A DNA stretch of 45,208 nt from assembly GCA_015501055.1 (NCBI GenBank), contig JADNYV010000279.1, positions 1 to 45,208 on the forward strand, given 5' to 3'. The stretch's first letter is position 1. Each line of letters begins with the position of its first letter. The notes under the pieces were generated by a model, which worked only from the letters and a program-made list of their open reading frames with translations, ran no database searches and was not told the DNA's origin. This document shows positions 20,254 through 30,120 of the stretch, one piece after another. The DNA comes from Mucidula mucida. Taxonomy: Eukaryota > Basidiomycota > Agaricomycetes > Agaricales > Physalacriaceae. The translations under genes and the position numbers were made by a program.

Positions 20254-20790
20254 AATGGCATACTTGTCAAAGAGCAAGTAGAAATCTTTTGATAGTTGGA
20301 TAGCAGTCGGAAGTTTCCCCTCAAGGCGATAAAGCAGAAGGTATATCAGGAAGGTCGTGTTGCCTGAATGAGACGTCAGAGCACGAAAATGATGAACAAG
20401 CTTGCACGTCGTACCAATCCCGGGATGGCCGGTTACCACAAATGCATTACATACAGGATTCTTCTGGCCTAGCATCTTGCGGACCCGGTCATATTCTTCA
20501 CGGACGACGAGAACATTCGCAACGCCCGGTGTCATCGATAGACCTGCCCTGACCTTTCCTATATCTTCAAGGCAGTCGTTTGCGAGGGAATCGGGAATAG
20601 CATTGACGCCTCCGTCAAAGTAGAGCTTATCGTCTGCATTTACGTGCCCAATCACCGTTTTGAATAAGATACTGGTGTGGTGCGGCCACGGTTTGCCCCA
20701 AGCCAGGTCATAAAGGACTGCAGCGGAGCAGGTCTCAGATGCGAGAGGCTCAGTGACGCTCGGAGGGACAGCCGCGAAATGAACCCTTGA
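20254..20790 (-). pseudogene. CR-type P-loop NTPase, N-terminal fragment (copy 2)
   Basis: Minus-strand frame homologous to the N-terminal exon of the copy at 22714. It runs from a signal-like start (no ATG in frame) through AVLYDLAWGKPWPHH and VREEYDRVRKML. It then reaches a Walker A-like GHPGIG that continues after a 51-bp GT-AG intron as NTTFLIYLLLYRLEGKLPTA. The P-loop therefore has Asn where the invariant Lys should be. The fragment ends at the breakpoint with kinase copy 2, soon after KDFYLLFDKY. Family knowledge: such P-loop NTPases form the header module of many Crinkler/RHS-like proteins. Confidence 0.6.
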
Positions 20791-21034
20791 AAAGAGGAAT
20801 ATCAGAGAGATAACAGAGATGTTAACGAGAAAGTAATTCTATAACATCAAGTTTGTCGACTGTCATCGCGGCAAGAGTCAAGAGTCACGACGCCACTTTT
20901 CAGCGTGATCGCAAGCCAACTTCCTTGTTCGGGCCGGTCTCCGAGAAACCGCTACGTGACTTGACAGAGATGTCTCCGAAGCAAAGAACTATCATAGATG
21001 TTTGAAGTTTTAGAGTACATATAGGAATAACTCA
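20791..21034. other. Spacer between two NTPase copies
   Basis: Matches in patches the spacer at 22715-22867 (for example a GTCGACTGTCATCG / GTCAACTGTTATCG pair), which supports direct tandem duplication of the NTPase unit with its upstream region. No ORF of interest. Confidence 0.5.
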
Positions 21035-22714
21035 TCAAGGCATAAAAGTGACGACAGAAATCCACACCGTCACATTTTGCGTAGTAGCCCCCACTTTCAA
21101 GTCTTTCAGGTGCGGCATGAAGACGTCCAGGACGGGCTCGACCTCATCCTGACTGCGACAAACAAGAACATAATTCCACTGACAGTGCTGCCGAGTGGGC
21201 ATGGCCATCCAAGCCTGTTTGAGTCCTTCATGCGGATCTACATGATCTACTGCAGTTGTCGCCTGTAAAGCAAACACATCGCCATTGATATCACCATAGA
21301 TTCCATCGATTCCGGGGAGATCGACGACTGCTGACATCCAATAGAAAGACTGTGCTGCAGACGCGCGCTGGAGAGAGAATTTGGTACCGGGAAGGACACG
21401 ACTTGGCGGCATCAATTCCATCTGGCCTTGCGTATCAACTCGATAGAGATGTAGAGCATTCCCGCCAATACACATGTGATGATGCATATCCATTTCGTGA
21501 AAGCTACCAGCACTAGTACGCGTTAAATGATACGAACTTAGCTTCCCAAAGAGGTCAAATAACTTGTCGGATGGCAAAAGACTTGTATGACAGTGAAGAA
21601 TCTCGGATAGGAACTTGGTAGGGATGGTAAGGTTCGCTATAAAGCGATCAGTCCCACCCTCGGGGCGAATGAAGAGGATTTCAGAGCTCTGACTCGTCGG
21701 GATGCGCCCTACACCGGACGCAACGAGTGCAGAGAAGGTCATCATAGCCAAGTCACGTCCCGCCCCTTCAGCAGCATGATGGTATTGAGGAGTAAGTGCA
21801 GGGTATTTGACCAGTGTAATGATTGTGCGCATGGAAGGGCCCCACCTGCCAACAAGACCAAGAGTAACAGCAGCATCTAATCGGAGTTCTTTCCTAGTGT
21901 GTTGATCAGCAAGGTTGTTCAGCGATTGAGAGTCGAACCAACTCACAAGACCGCCCCAATCTCCATCACTTTTGGGAGATCCATATAAAGGATGGCAGCG
22001 GCGCAATGTTTCGCCCACTGTTTCCATCTACTTGGTTCTGGCGGCGTGATGTGGATTACACGTTGAGCCCGACATTGGAAACTGTGGCAGGGAGCGACGA
22101 CGAAGCTATTGCTGTCGGACAGAGCCCAACAATTCTGCAGTCCCGGGTCATTGTGGCAGAGCTGTCTTGCGCGTGCTCCGTGCTCATCAAAAACAAAGTA
22201 ATGATGATTTGAAAATTGGACAGCAGTCGGAAGTTTCCGCTCAAGGCGATATAGAAGAAGGTAAAACAGGAAAGTGGTTGTGCCTAAAGAGATATTATGA
22301 GACGAAGAGGAGAAGATTGCAGGTCGTACCGATCCCTGGATGACCGGTCACCACGAATGCCTTATGCTCAATGCTCTCCAGTATTTTGCGGACCCGGTCA
22401 TACTCTTCACGGACGACGAGAACATCCAGGAAGCCCGGTGTCATCCAAAGTGCTGCCGTAACCTTCCCTATGTCTTCAAGGCAGTCGTATGTGAGGGCAT
22501 TGGGAATAGCATCGACGCCTCCGTCAAAATAGAGTTCATCCTCAGTGTTGACTTGACCGATTTCCGTTTTATGTACGATACCGCCGTGGCGGGGCCACGA
22601 TTTCCCCCAAGCCAGGTCATAAAGGACTGCAGGAGAGCGAGTTTCAGAGGCGAGAGGCTGAGGAGCGCGAGAGATAGCGGCGAGTGGCTCAGCGACGCTC
22701 GGCAAGGTGAACAT
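21035..22714 (-). pseudogene. CR-type P-loop NTPase, longest copy (copy 1), frameshifted
   Basis: Exon 1 (22714-22330, ATG start) ends in Walker A GHPGIG. A 46-bp GT-AG intron follows (22329-22284), and exon 2 resumes with TTTFLFYLLLYRLERKLPTAVQ. Thr replaces the P-loop Lys. Further on come ITPPEPSRWKQW and, in a different frame from about 21978, the ORF 22027-21035. That ORF has RWGPSMRTIITL, a motif characteristic of fungal Crinkler-like NTPases, and a C-terminal region ending DVFMPHLKDL. The phase change falls at an A run (a one-base loss would explain it), so a single product is not made unless a tiny unseen intron exists. About 520 residues in total over both frames. Role in healthy relatives: ATP-driven regulator or header of effector/transposon-derived proteins. 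No nuclease or kinase domain is fused; those are separate genes nearby. Confidence 0.6.
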
Positions 22715-22867
22715 AACAGAGAGTACTTAGCAGAATAGAGAGGAGGATGACGACTGAGAGCAGCGCAAATGTGAGATCAAGTCTGTCAACTGTTATCGAA
22801 GCGTGATCGTAAGACCGTTAGCCACCCAAGGGCTGACCAGAAACATACTGTAATAGAAGCATGTCAT

Positions 22868-22995
22868 CATGAAGGGATGAAAGTGACGATGGAAACCCAC
22901 ACTTTGACACAATACTTGCACTCATTTTCACGTTTTCTACAGGTATGGCGGCACCAAGACGTTCCGGAGAGCCTCAACATCGTCGGCTGTCGGTC
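22868..22995 (-). pseudogene. CR-type P-loop NTPase, C-terminal fragment (copy 3)
   Basis: Matches the last ~120 bp of copy 1 (compare 21040-21135), including the stop-proximal AAAGTGACGA segment and the GCGGCATGAAGACGTCC-like block (here GCGGCACCAAGACGTTCC). Homology ends near 22995. It precedes copy 1 in the same orientation, so three copies were once in tandem. Confidence 0.55.
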
Positions 22996-23196
22996 CGATC
23001 AACCGTTACCCACCCGCTTACCCGCTCAAGATGATCGTGCTGTGGCGCCGGCTGCACAGCTCAAATTATTCAGGTTTTGCCTCCGTAAACAAGAGTAACA
23101 TTGACTGTTGTGCACACAATGGGACAACTACATCCAAACTATCTTCTACCCATTCAACTGTTCCCATCACCATTGCCCATCTCTATCCCCCCTTAT

Positions 23197-23390
23197 GGCT
23201 CCGGACGTTGATACGTCGCGCAAGCGACAAGCCTCGGGGTCTCCTGAGGGCTCTCAACGATCTGTACACTCCCTCCTATCTCAGGGAGTCAGCAACATCA
23301 AGAAAACTGTCAAAAAGGTCAAAAAAGGGGTTACACAGGTGGCATTATCCGTGGCAGTAAGATTTTACCTGCCACCGTGGCAGTAAGCAT
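23197..23390 (+). CDS. Short basic ORF, unrecognised
   Basis: An ATG at 23197 opens 60-odd codons beginning MAPDVDTSRKRQASGSPEGS and followed by a Lys-rich amphipathic stretch (NIKKTVKKVKKGV). This looks like a nuclear-localisation-rich N-terminus such as found at the start of fungal transposon proteins, but nothing downstream continues it. It may be a first exon left behind after the LTR insertions. Function unknown; could be non-coding. Confidence 0.25.
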
Positions 23391-23825
23391 GCAGGTAGCT
23401 GGCACTACGTGATCGTAGCGCAGCGCCGGTGGCCGTAGCTCCACCGGCTGACAGCGAGATAAGCCATGTAATAGCATGGATGAATGTCTCAAACACGTGT
23501 TAGTCACGCTTTCTTTCACAACGCGTTTTCTTTCATATTGTGTTTCATCATACTTTTCTTTCATATCCTTTCTTCATTGACGACAATGTCCATCTTGTAT
23601 CTTTCTTTCATCTTTTTCTTAACATGTACACACTTTGCTATGTCATCTCAACCGGCTGGTCCACAGACCGGTCCCTCCGGATCATCTACGGACATAAGGA
23701 ACAGTAAGCTGGGGTGAATTCAGCACGACACTGCTATCACCTCACTTGAACTATCTTAAGTCCTGATCTGCCAAGCTGTGAGTTAAGTTCCACCTGACTA
23801 ACACATCGTCCTCATGTTGTACACC
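23391..23825. other. No gene recognised
   Basis: T-rich sequence with an 8-bp perfect hairpin (GCCGGTGG/CCACCGGC around 23430) and a short frame at 23642 (MSSQPAGPQTGPSGSS) that stops after 25 codons. Ends at the truncated LTR. Confidence 0.35.
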
Positions 23826-24144
23826 TGTTATGAATCGCCATATTTTCATACTTTCACATCTTATCATATCTTATCGGGGGCCTTGTCTTATCAACCAACG
23901 GACTGTTTCATCATCTGTTTCGTCACCAATCATACTCCTTTTCATTACCAAAGCCGTACTCATGTCGGACACACGCCCAACACATGGATGACATCATACA
24001 TGCCGATACCTCATGGACTCCCTATCGTATACACACCGCCAACACTCGTAGTACACATGGTCGTTTCAGTATTATTACTTACATGCAGTTACCACTCGTA
24101 CTTAATGGTTTCACGGACTAGTAGCATACAACACTGGGTCAAGG
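23826..24144 (+). mobile_element. Family-2 LTR, copy C, truncated
   Basis: The first 319 bp of the LTR, ending within GGGTCAAGG, then directly followed by the start of a complete LTR. The promoter and transcript start are missing. It is more like copy A than copy D in its first 60 bp (TTTTCATACTTTC against TTTTCACATTTTC), so it is from an older insertion. Confidence 0.9.
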
Positions 24145-24672
24145 TGTTATGAATCGCCATATTTTCACATTTTCACATCTTATCATATCTTATCGGGAGC
24201 CTTGTCTTATCAACCAACGGACCGTTTCATCATCTGTTTCGTCACCGATCATACCCCTTTTCATTACCGAAGCCGTACTCATGTCGGACACACGCCCAAC
24301 ACATGGATGACATCATACATGCCGATACCTCATGGACTCCCTATTGTATACACACCACCGACACTCGTAGCACACATGGTTGTTTCAGTATTATTACTTA
24401 CATGCAGTCACCACTCGTATTTAATGGTTTCACGGACTAGTAGCATACCACACTGGGTCAAGGGCGTGGAGCATCCCTAGTGGAAACGCGTATGGACAAG
24501 GAGCTTCAAACACAGACTTACTAGTATATAAGCAGTAGTGTAGTATCATTGTACTTTAGTTCCGATCTCGTTTATACACCTGGCCTAGCCTAGTCTTACG
24601 AACGCGAACACTTTCTCTTTAGTTCTTGCTGTGGTACCTGGTTGAGTCTCGTGGCTTAGTCAGTCGCTAACA
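24145..24672 (+). mobile_element. Family-2 5' LTR (copy D)
   Basis: 528 bp, TGTTATGAATCG to GTCGCTAACA. It has a TATATAAG box at 24525-24532 and, 33 nt further, the motif TAGTTCCGATCT (24557-24568), inferred as the transcript start (start of R). It carries the same internal sequence as copies A, B and E. Confidence 0.92.
24525..24568 (+). promoter_or_regulatory. LTR promoter: TATA box and transcript start
   Basis: TATATAAG lies at 24525 and the self-priming motif begins at 24557/24558, about 33 bp downstream, the usual TATA-to-start distance. Self-priming by the Tf1 route needs the RNA to begin at this motif, so the two observations support each other. Confidence 0.7.
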
Positions 24673-24674
24673 GA

Positions 24675-24686
24675 AGATCGGAACTA
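24675..24686 (+). promoter_or_regulatory. Self-priming primer-binding site
   Basis: AGATCGGAACTA, two bases after the LTR end, is the exact reverse complement of TAGTTCCGATCT in the LTR (24557-24568). No tRNA-type TGG start is present. This is the layout of Tf1, whose RNA 5' end folds back to prime minus-strand synthesis after RNase H cleavage. Confidence 0.8.
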
Positions 24687-25267
24687 CTTTCTACCACCTA
24701 CCACACATCCCTGATCGTCGATCAGCACTTTGCTGTTTGATCATCGTACATTCCCCATTCCCTTTCCTGTTTACAGATCGACGGATTCTAATTCCAGCGC
24801 ACGTCCGCATACGTGTGTATTGGTCCCAGTAGCGCCGGCTAACAGTTAGAGATAACTGCCTCGGGTGCTGGAAGTAGCCGCTCTCACGAGAACGAACTTT
24901 TGGCAGTTGCACTTCAGTGGGCGCTGTTTACGGGTCAATCCCCGTTCCCAGGAAAACTTCGGCTTACCTCACACCAGAGGGACGTCGGCTGGGCAATTGC
25001 GAACTTGTGACGAGCTCTTGGGCTCCGTAGATACGTAGTCAGTAGTCGGTAAAATAGCGTAGACAGTTACGATACTTACCTACCTTACTTACCTTACGAT
25101 ACACACCATCATTCCCCACCCTACCAAGTCCTGGATTCTATCTCAGATCTAGGCGACTCCTCCTTATTCATCCAAACCTCTATTCCCTCACCCGTTTCAT
25201 CAAAATCCGCATCTCCTATATCCCCACTTTCACCCTTTCACTCTCCGATCCTATCACCCCGATCATC
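24687..25267 (+). other. Family-2 untranslated leader
   Basis: Matches the leader of the minus copy (12041-12625). No convincing ORF; GC-rich in the middle, then pyrimidine-rich before the gag ATG at 25268. Confidence 0.6.
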
Positions 25268-26196
25268 ATGTCCAACGAAGCACCCGAAACCGCTCCTCAC
25301 ACACCCGCTCATCACGCCGATGTCGAAATCAAAGGCCGATCCCTTGTCAACAAGCCTTACGACTATGACGGGGACAAGTCCAAGTACAAGAGCTGGTGGC
25401 GATCGATGTTCACATACATCCGGACAAGAAGAACAACCTCACGTCTGACTCCGAAAGGATCGATGTTGTTCTCTCTTACATCCGAGGAGATCACGTAGAT
25501 GCATGGGTCCAGAACTACTCGGACCAGAACTTCGATGAGGAAGAAGAGGAATGGACAGTCTCTTGGACGGAGTTCAAGGAAGACTTGAAGGAGCGATTTG
25601 TGGATTCCAACCTCGCGCGAGACGCGCAAGACCAGATCGAGCGGTTGCGCCAGGGGCAAGACACCGCTCAAGACTTCTTCCAGAAGTTCGAGGTCCTGCT
25701 CACTCAGGCAGGATACTCAAAGGATGACGCATTCGTCGTACGACTTCTCGAGACCAATGTCAACGAGAAGATCATCGACCAGATCTATGGCAGCCGAGAC
25801 GGGTTGCCAGAGAAGTACAAGGATTGGAAGGCACAGATCCTTCAGATCGATCAGCTATGGAGAAGGCGGGCGGCGAGCAAGAGGTCCGGCATGCAGTCCC
25901 GGCCTCAAGCTCCGCAGGTGGCTACATCGAGAGCTAATCCTACGAACCCACCTCCAACGCCGATCACACGACGAGATGCTACCGGTGTTACCTATGGAGG
26001 AGCCGGCAGGCCGATGGACATCGACAACGCACGTCGAAGAGGACTTTGCTTCAGCTGTGGCGAACACGGCCACGTCAGCAGGTTCTGTCCGAAGAAGGGT
26101 CGACCCCAGACGATTCGGGGTTTATGGACCGAGATGAATGACGAGGAGAAGAAGAAGCTGGCCGAAGAGTTGGGTTTTGCGAAGCTCCCGCAGTAG
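25268..26196 (+). pseudogene. Family-2 gag (plus copy), one frameshift
   Basis: The ATG at 25268 opens a frame that reads SWWRSMFTYIR and then loses phase near 25425, where one base is missing relative to the minus copy (CGGACAAG here, CGTAACAAG there). The correct phase continues to a stop at 26194-26196. It includes RDAQDQIERLRQGQDTAQDFF and a CCHC zinc knuckle CFSCGEHGHVSRFC near the end. Gag forms the particle and packages RNA; total length would be ~308 residues. The end overlaps the pol frame and carries the slippery site at 26172. Because of the early break this copy probably cannot supply its own capsid. Confidence 0.8.
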
Positions 26197-26214
26197 ACGC
26201 AGTCCTGCCGGAGC
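26172..26214 (+). promoter_or_regulatory. Probable -1 ribosomal frameshift signal between gag and pol
   Basis: In the gag phase the codons read ttG GGT TTT, a canonical X XXY YYZ heptamer (GGGTTTT, 26172-26178). After a 5-nt spacer, GCTCCCGCAG (26184-26193) can pair with CTGCCGGAGC (26205-26214) with one C.C mismatch across an 11-nt loop that contains the gag stop's T-A-G. Slipping back one base gives exactly the pol phase that leads to the protease. The heptamer is also kept in the minus copy at 11140-11134. Confidence 0.65.
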
Positions 26215-28330
26215 AGTCATCAAGGAAGGGTCGTCAGATGCAGCATTATTTACAGTACGGGTACTGAAACATCTAAAATATCATCGACGACTTCACCACC
26301 AAAACCTGCGAAAGAAAGATTTGAGCCAAATACGCCCGAGTGGATGCACAACGGCTAAGAGAGGATGACGTGTCGAGAGCAGTGGGAATTTTGAGAGCAT
26401 GGATGCCGGAGCGGAGAGAGAGAGAAGCGACGGAGGAGAAGGTGATGGCGATCAGAGCGTTGACAAAGGAAGCTGCGGTGGAAGTTGTGACGGAGTTGAA
26501 AAAGTCGAGGAAGTACATCCGGGGAACAAAGGGGCAGGACATGAAACTCCGAGTAACCATAGAGAGCGTACACACAGGCTCTGAATGGGAAACGAGTGCC
26601 CTTCTTGACAGTGGAGCAACGGGTTCTTGTGTCAATAAAGAATTCGTCGAGAAGAACGGACTCCCGATCAAGGAGTTACCGGTCAAGCTCCCTGTCTACA
26701 ATGCGGATGGAACCCTAAACGAGGGAGGAGCAATCGAAGGTTTTGTGGAGGTCCGGATGAAGATCGGAGATCACGCCGAAAAGATTGAGTTGGCCGTCAC
26801 CAATCTCGGCAAAACAAGTATCTTTTTGGGGCTAGATTGGCTACGATATCACAACCCCACGATCAACTGGACGGAATCCACATTGACCTTTGATCGATGC
26901 CCAGACCGCTGCGGCTATCTACCCGAGTACGACTCACCGGAAGATGAAGGAGAAGACGTAGAAGAGAAGTTGGAAGAGGGAGAGCGTTTGTTCTGGATGG
27001 ACTGGGACAACTATCGCAAAAGCGGAGAAAAGCTGAGATCACAACAGCCTTCATCCGCTGCTGCACCTTACATCGAGGAATTCTCCGATGTATTCAGCAA
27101 GGCGGACTTTGACAAGTTACCGGAGCGAAGACCCTGGGATCACGCGATAGAACTTACGCCTGGTTCCAAACCGGTTGACTGCAAGGTTTATCCCCTTAGT
27201 CCATCCGAGCAGAAGGCGTTAGATGAGTTCCTGGAAGAAAACATACGGACGGGACGTATACGGCCATCAATTTCACCATGGCATCACCCTTCTTCTTTGT
27301 CAAAAAGAAGGATGGAAGCCTTCGGCCAGTACAAGATTATCGGAAGTTGAACGACATGACAATCAAGAACCGATACCCCTTGCCGTTGATTCAGGAGCTT
27401 ATCGACAAGTTGAAGGAGCAAAGGTTTTCACAAAGATGGATGTCCGATGGGGTTACAATAACATCCGGATCAAAGAAGGTGATGAGTGGAAAGCGGCGTT
27501 TAGAACAAACCGAGGCCTGTTCGAGCCCTCAGTCATGTTCTTCGGACTTACAAACTCGCCGGCACGTTCCAATCGTTCATGAATCACATTCTGAAGGAGT
27601 TGATTGACGACGGACATGTTATCGTTTACTTGGACGATATACTTATCTTTACGAACACTCTCGAGGAGCATAGACAGATTGTACGAAGGGTATTAGAAAT
27701 ATTACGAGTAAATAAGTTGTATTTAAAACCCGAGAAATGTAGTTTCGAGGCACATACTGTAGACTACTTAGGAGTTATTGTTGGAGGAGGAGAGTGAAGA
27801 TGGATCCGGCAAAAGTGGCCGTAGTAAAGGAATGGAAGGAGCCGACGAAGAAGAAGGAAGTACAGTCATTCCTGGGCTTCTGCAACTTCTACCGACGTTT
27901 CATCCGGGGATTTGCGGGAGTAGCGAAGCCATTGACATCGCTAACCGGGAAGGGCGAGTGGGTTTGGGGCATGGAGCAGCACGAGGCGTTTGAGGAGTTG
28001 AAGCGGAGGATGACGGAAGAACCCGTTCTGATCGTACCACGCGACGACGGCAAGTTTCGAGTTGAGGCAGACTCCTCGAACTATGCGAACGGGGCGGTTC
28101 TTTCCCAGTTGGTGGACGGAAAATGGAGACCAGTAGCCTTTCGGTCTCGCGCGCTGAACGAAGTAGAGCGCAATTATGAGATCTACGACAAAGAGATGAT
28201 GGCTATTATGGACTCGATTGATGACTGGAGACAATATCTCCTTGGAGCAAAGGAAACAGTGGAGGTGTTTACCGATCATCAAAACCTCCAGTACTTCCGG
28301 AAGCCACAAAGTTGAATCGGAGGCAGGCGA
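26197..28330 (+). pseudogene. Family-2 pol part 1: protease, RT, RNase H (plus copy)
   Basis: The frame 26340-27350 holds the aspartic protease (SALLDSGATGSCVNKEF, then IFLGLDWLRYH) and an acidic linker up to the RT entry. One base is lost near 27275 (TCACCATGG against TCACCCATGG in the minus copy). The RT then continues at 27278 ([21 protein letters not shown]), breaks again near 27420 and near 27570, and resumes at 27579 with VIVYLDDILIF. RNase H follows at 27794-28315 (VEADSSNYANGAVLSQ, YDKEMMAIMDSIDD, TDHQNLQYF). At least four indels separate the pieces. The catalytic YLDD is intact, and the KMD start of the RT palm is intact ([10 protein letters not shown]). Related copy: 8746-11452. Confidence 0.8.
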
Positions 28331-30109
28331 GATGGGTTACGGAGTTAGCGGAATATGACATACAGATGATTCACAAGCCGGGCAAGACGATGGGGAAAGC
28401 TGATGCCTTGTCAAGGATGACAGGCCTTGAGAAGGGGGAAAAAGATAACGAAAACGTTGTTTTGCTCAAGCCGGAGTTTTTTATTTCACAAATTCAATTT
28501 TCTTTACATACAGTAGATACACCGGAGGACGAATTACTTAACAAAATCAAACAAAGAAAAGGAAACAAAGACAGATACGTACAAAAAGCATTAGAAAACA
28601 AAGAAAAAGGATGGGAAGAGAAGGAAAATGGACTTATTATGTGGAAGGATCGTATTTACATACCGAAGGACAAGGAATTGCGGGGAAGAGTTATTGGAAT
28701 GCACCATGATGCACAGCTTGCAGGGCATCCGGACGATACAAGACCCTCGAGCTGATCACACGCACCTATTGGTGGCCAGGAATCAGCCGAGACGTCCGGG
28801 AATACGTAGAAGGGTGTCAAAAATGCCAGGTCACCAAGTCACATCGCACGAAGCCGGCTGCACCTCTTCATCCTATTGATGTGCCAAGCGAGCCATGGGA
28901 AATAGTAGGGACGGACATGATTGGAGAGCTGCCGGAATCGGGAGGATACAACGCTATCAGCACGTTTGTGGACCATTTCACAAAGCGATTACGTATCATA
29001 CCGACACACACCACTCTGACGTCAGAAGGCATGGCCCGCATCTACCGAGATCGCATTTTCCCCATACATGGGATGCCACGCAGATGATACATGATCGCGG
29101 TCCACAATACCACTCGCGTTTTATGAAGGAGTTGTACCGGTTGTTGGGCATACAAGGAAACTTTACAACGGCGTATCATCCACAGGCAAATGGGCAGACG
29201 GAACGGCTGAACCAAGAGATAGAACATTTCTTACGGTTATTTGTCAACTACCATCAGAACGACTGGCACGAATGGCTACCCTCTGCCGAATTTGTTTACA
29301 ATGATCGGGTACACTCGGCAACAAAGTCACTCCGTTCTTTGCAGACATGGGCAGACACCCTACAAAGGCACCGCCCGAAAACGGCATCGAGAAATGAGAC
29401 TGCGCAGGAGTTTGCCGACGGCATGAGGAAACATGGGACGAAGTGGGGTCAGCATTGAAGATGGCAAAAGAGGACATGAAACGGTTTTATGACAGGAAGC
29501 GGACAGAGGCAGTAGAGTACAAGGAAGGCGACAAAGTATGGCTGGAAGGGACGAATCTCAGCACGGATCGACCAATGAAGAAGCTCGATGACAAACGCTT
29601 CGGGCCGTTCAAAGTGATCAAGAAAGTTGGGACGAGCTCTTACAAGCTCCAGATTCCTCACACGTGGAAAAGCATCCATCCCGTGTTCAATGAGGCCCTG
29701 TTGACGCCTTACCACGAGCCCCAATTTCCGACACAACCCCGAGACACGCGTCCACCACCTGTGCTGGAAGGAGCCGAACCGGAATGGGAGGTTGAGAAAG
29801 TGGTTAATTCCCGAAGTACCGCGGGGGTTTTCAATACAAGGTTCACTGGAAGGTTACGGCACACACGAGCAGACATGGGAACCGGCATGCAATCTCAAAA
29901 ATGCCGACGAAGCTATCAGCGATTTCCACCAACAATATCCGAACAAGCCGAAGCCACCCGCGCTTGCTCGCATTGAAGTCCCCATGTCGCAATTTCCATC
30001 ACATCTATTCCGACCCATGCCACCGCCCGATACCGAACCCCTCGACGTCACGCTACCCTCTGCAGCCCTCATGGAGCGACTCTGGCGCAGAATGGAACTT
30101 GCGCCTTAA
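28331..30109 (+). pseudogene. Family-2 pol part 2: integrase and chromodomain (plus copy)
   Basis: 28331-28755 ends RNase H (IQMIHKPGKTMGKADALSRM) and begins the integrase zinc-binding HHCC domain (MHHDAQLAGHPD). After a frame break near 28742 the Cys pair CQKCQ is out of phase. 28881-29087 has the first catalytic Asp (IVGTDMIGELPE); after a break near 29085, HDRGPQYHSRF and HPQANGQTERLNQEIEHFL give the second Asp and the Glu. 29443-29815 is the GPY-type C-terminal domain (DKRFGPFKVIKKV), and after one more break 29830-30109 ends a chromodomain (WEVEKVV ... YGTHEQTWEPACNLKNA). Integrase joins cDNA to chromatin chosen by the chromodomain. Stop at 30107-30109, eleven bases before the 3' LTR and next to the polypurine tract. 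Confidence 0.8.
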
Positions 30110-30120
30110 GGAGGGGGTGA

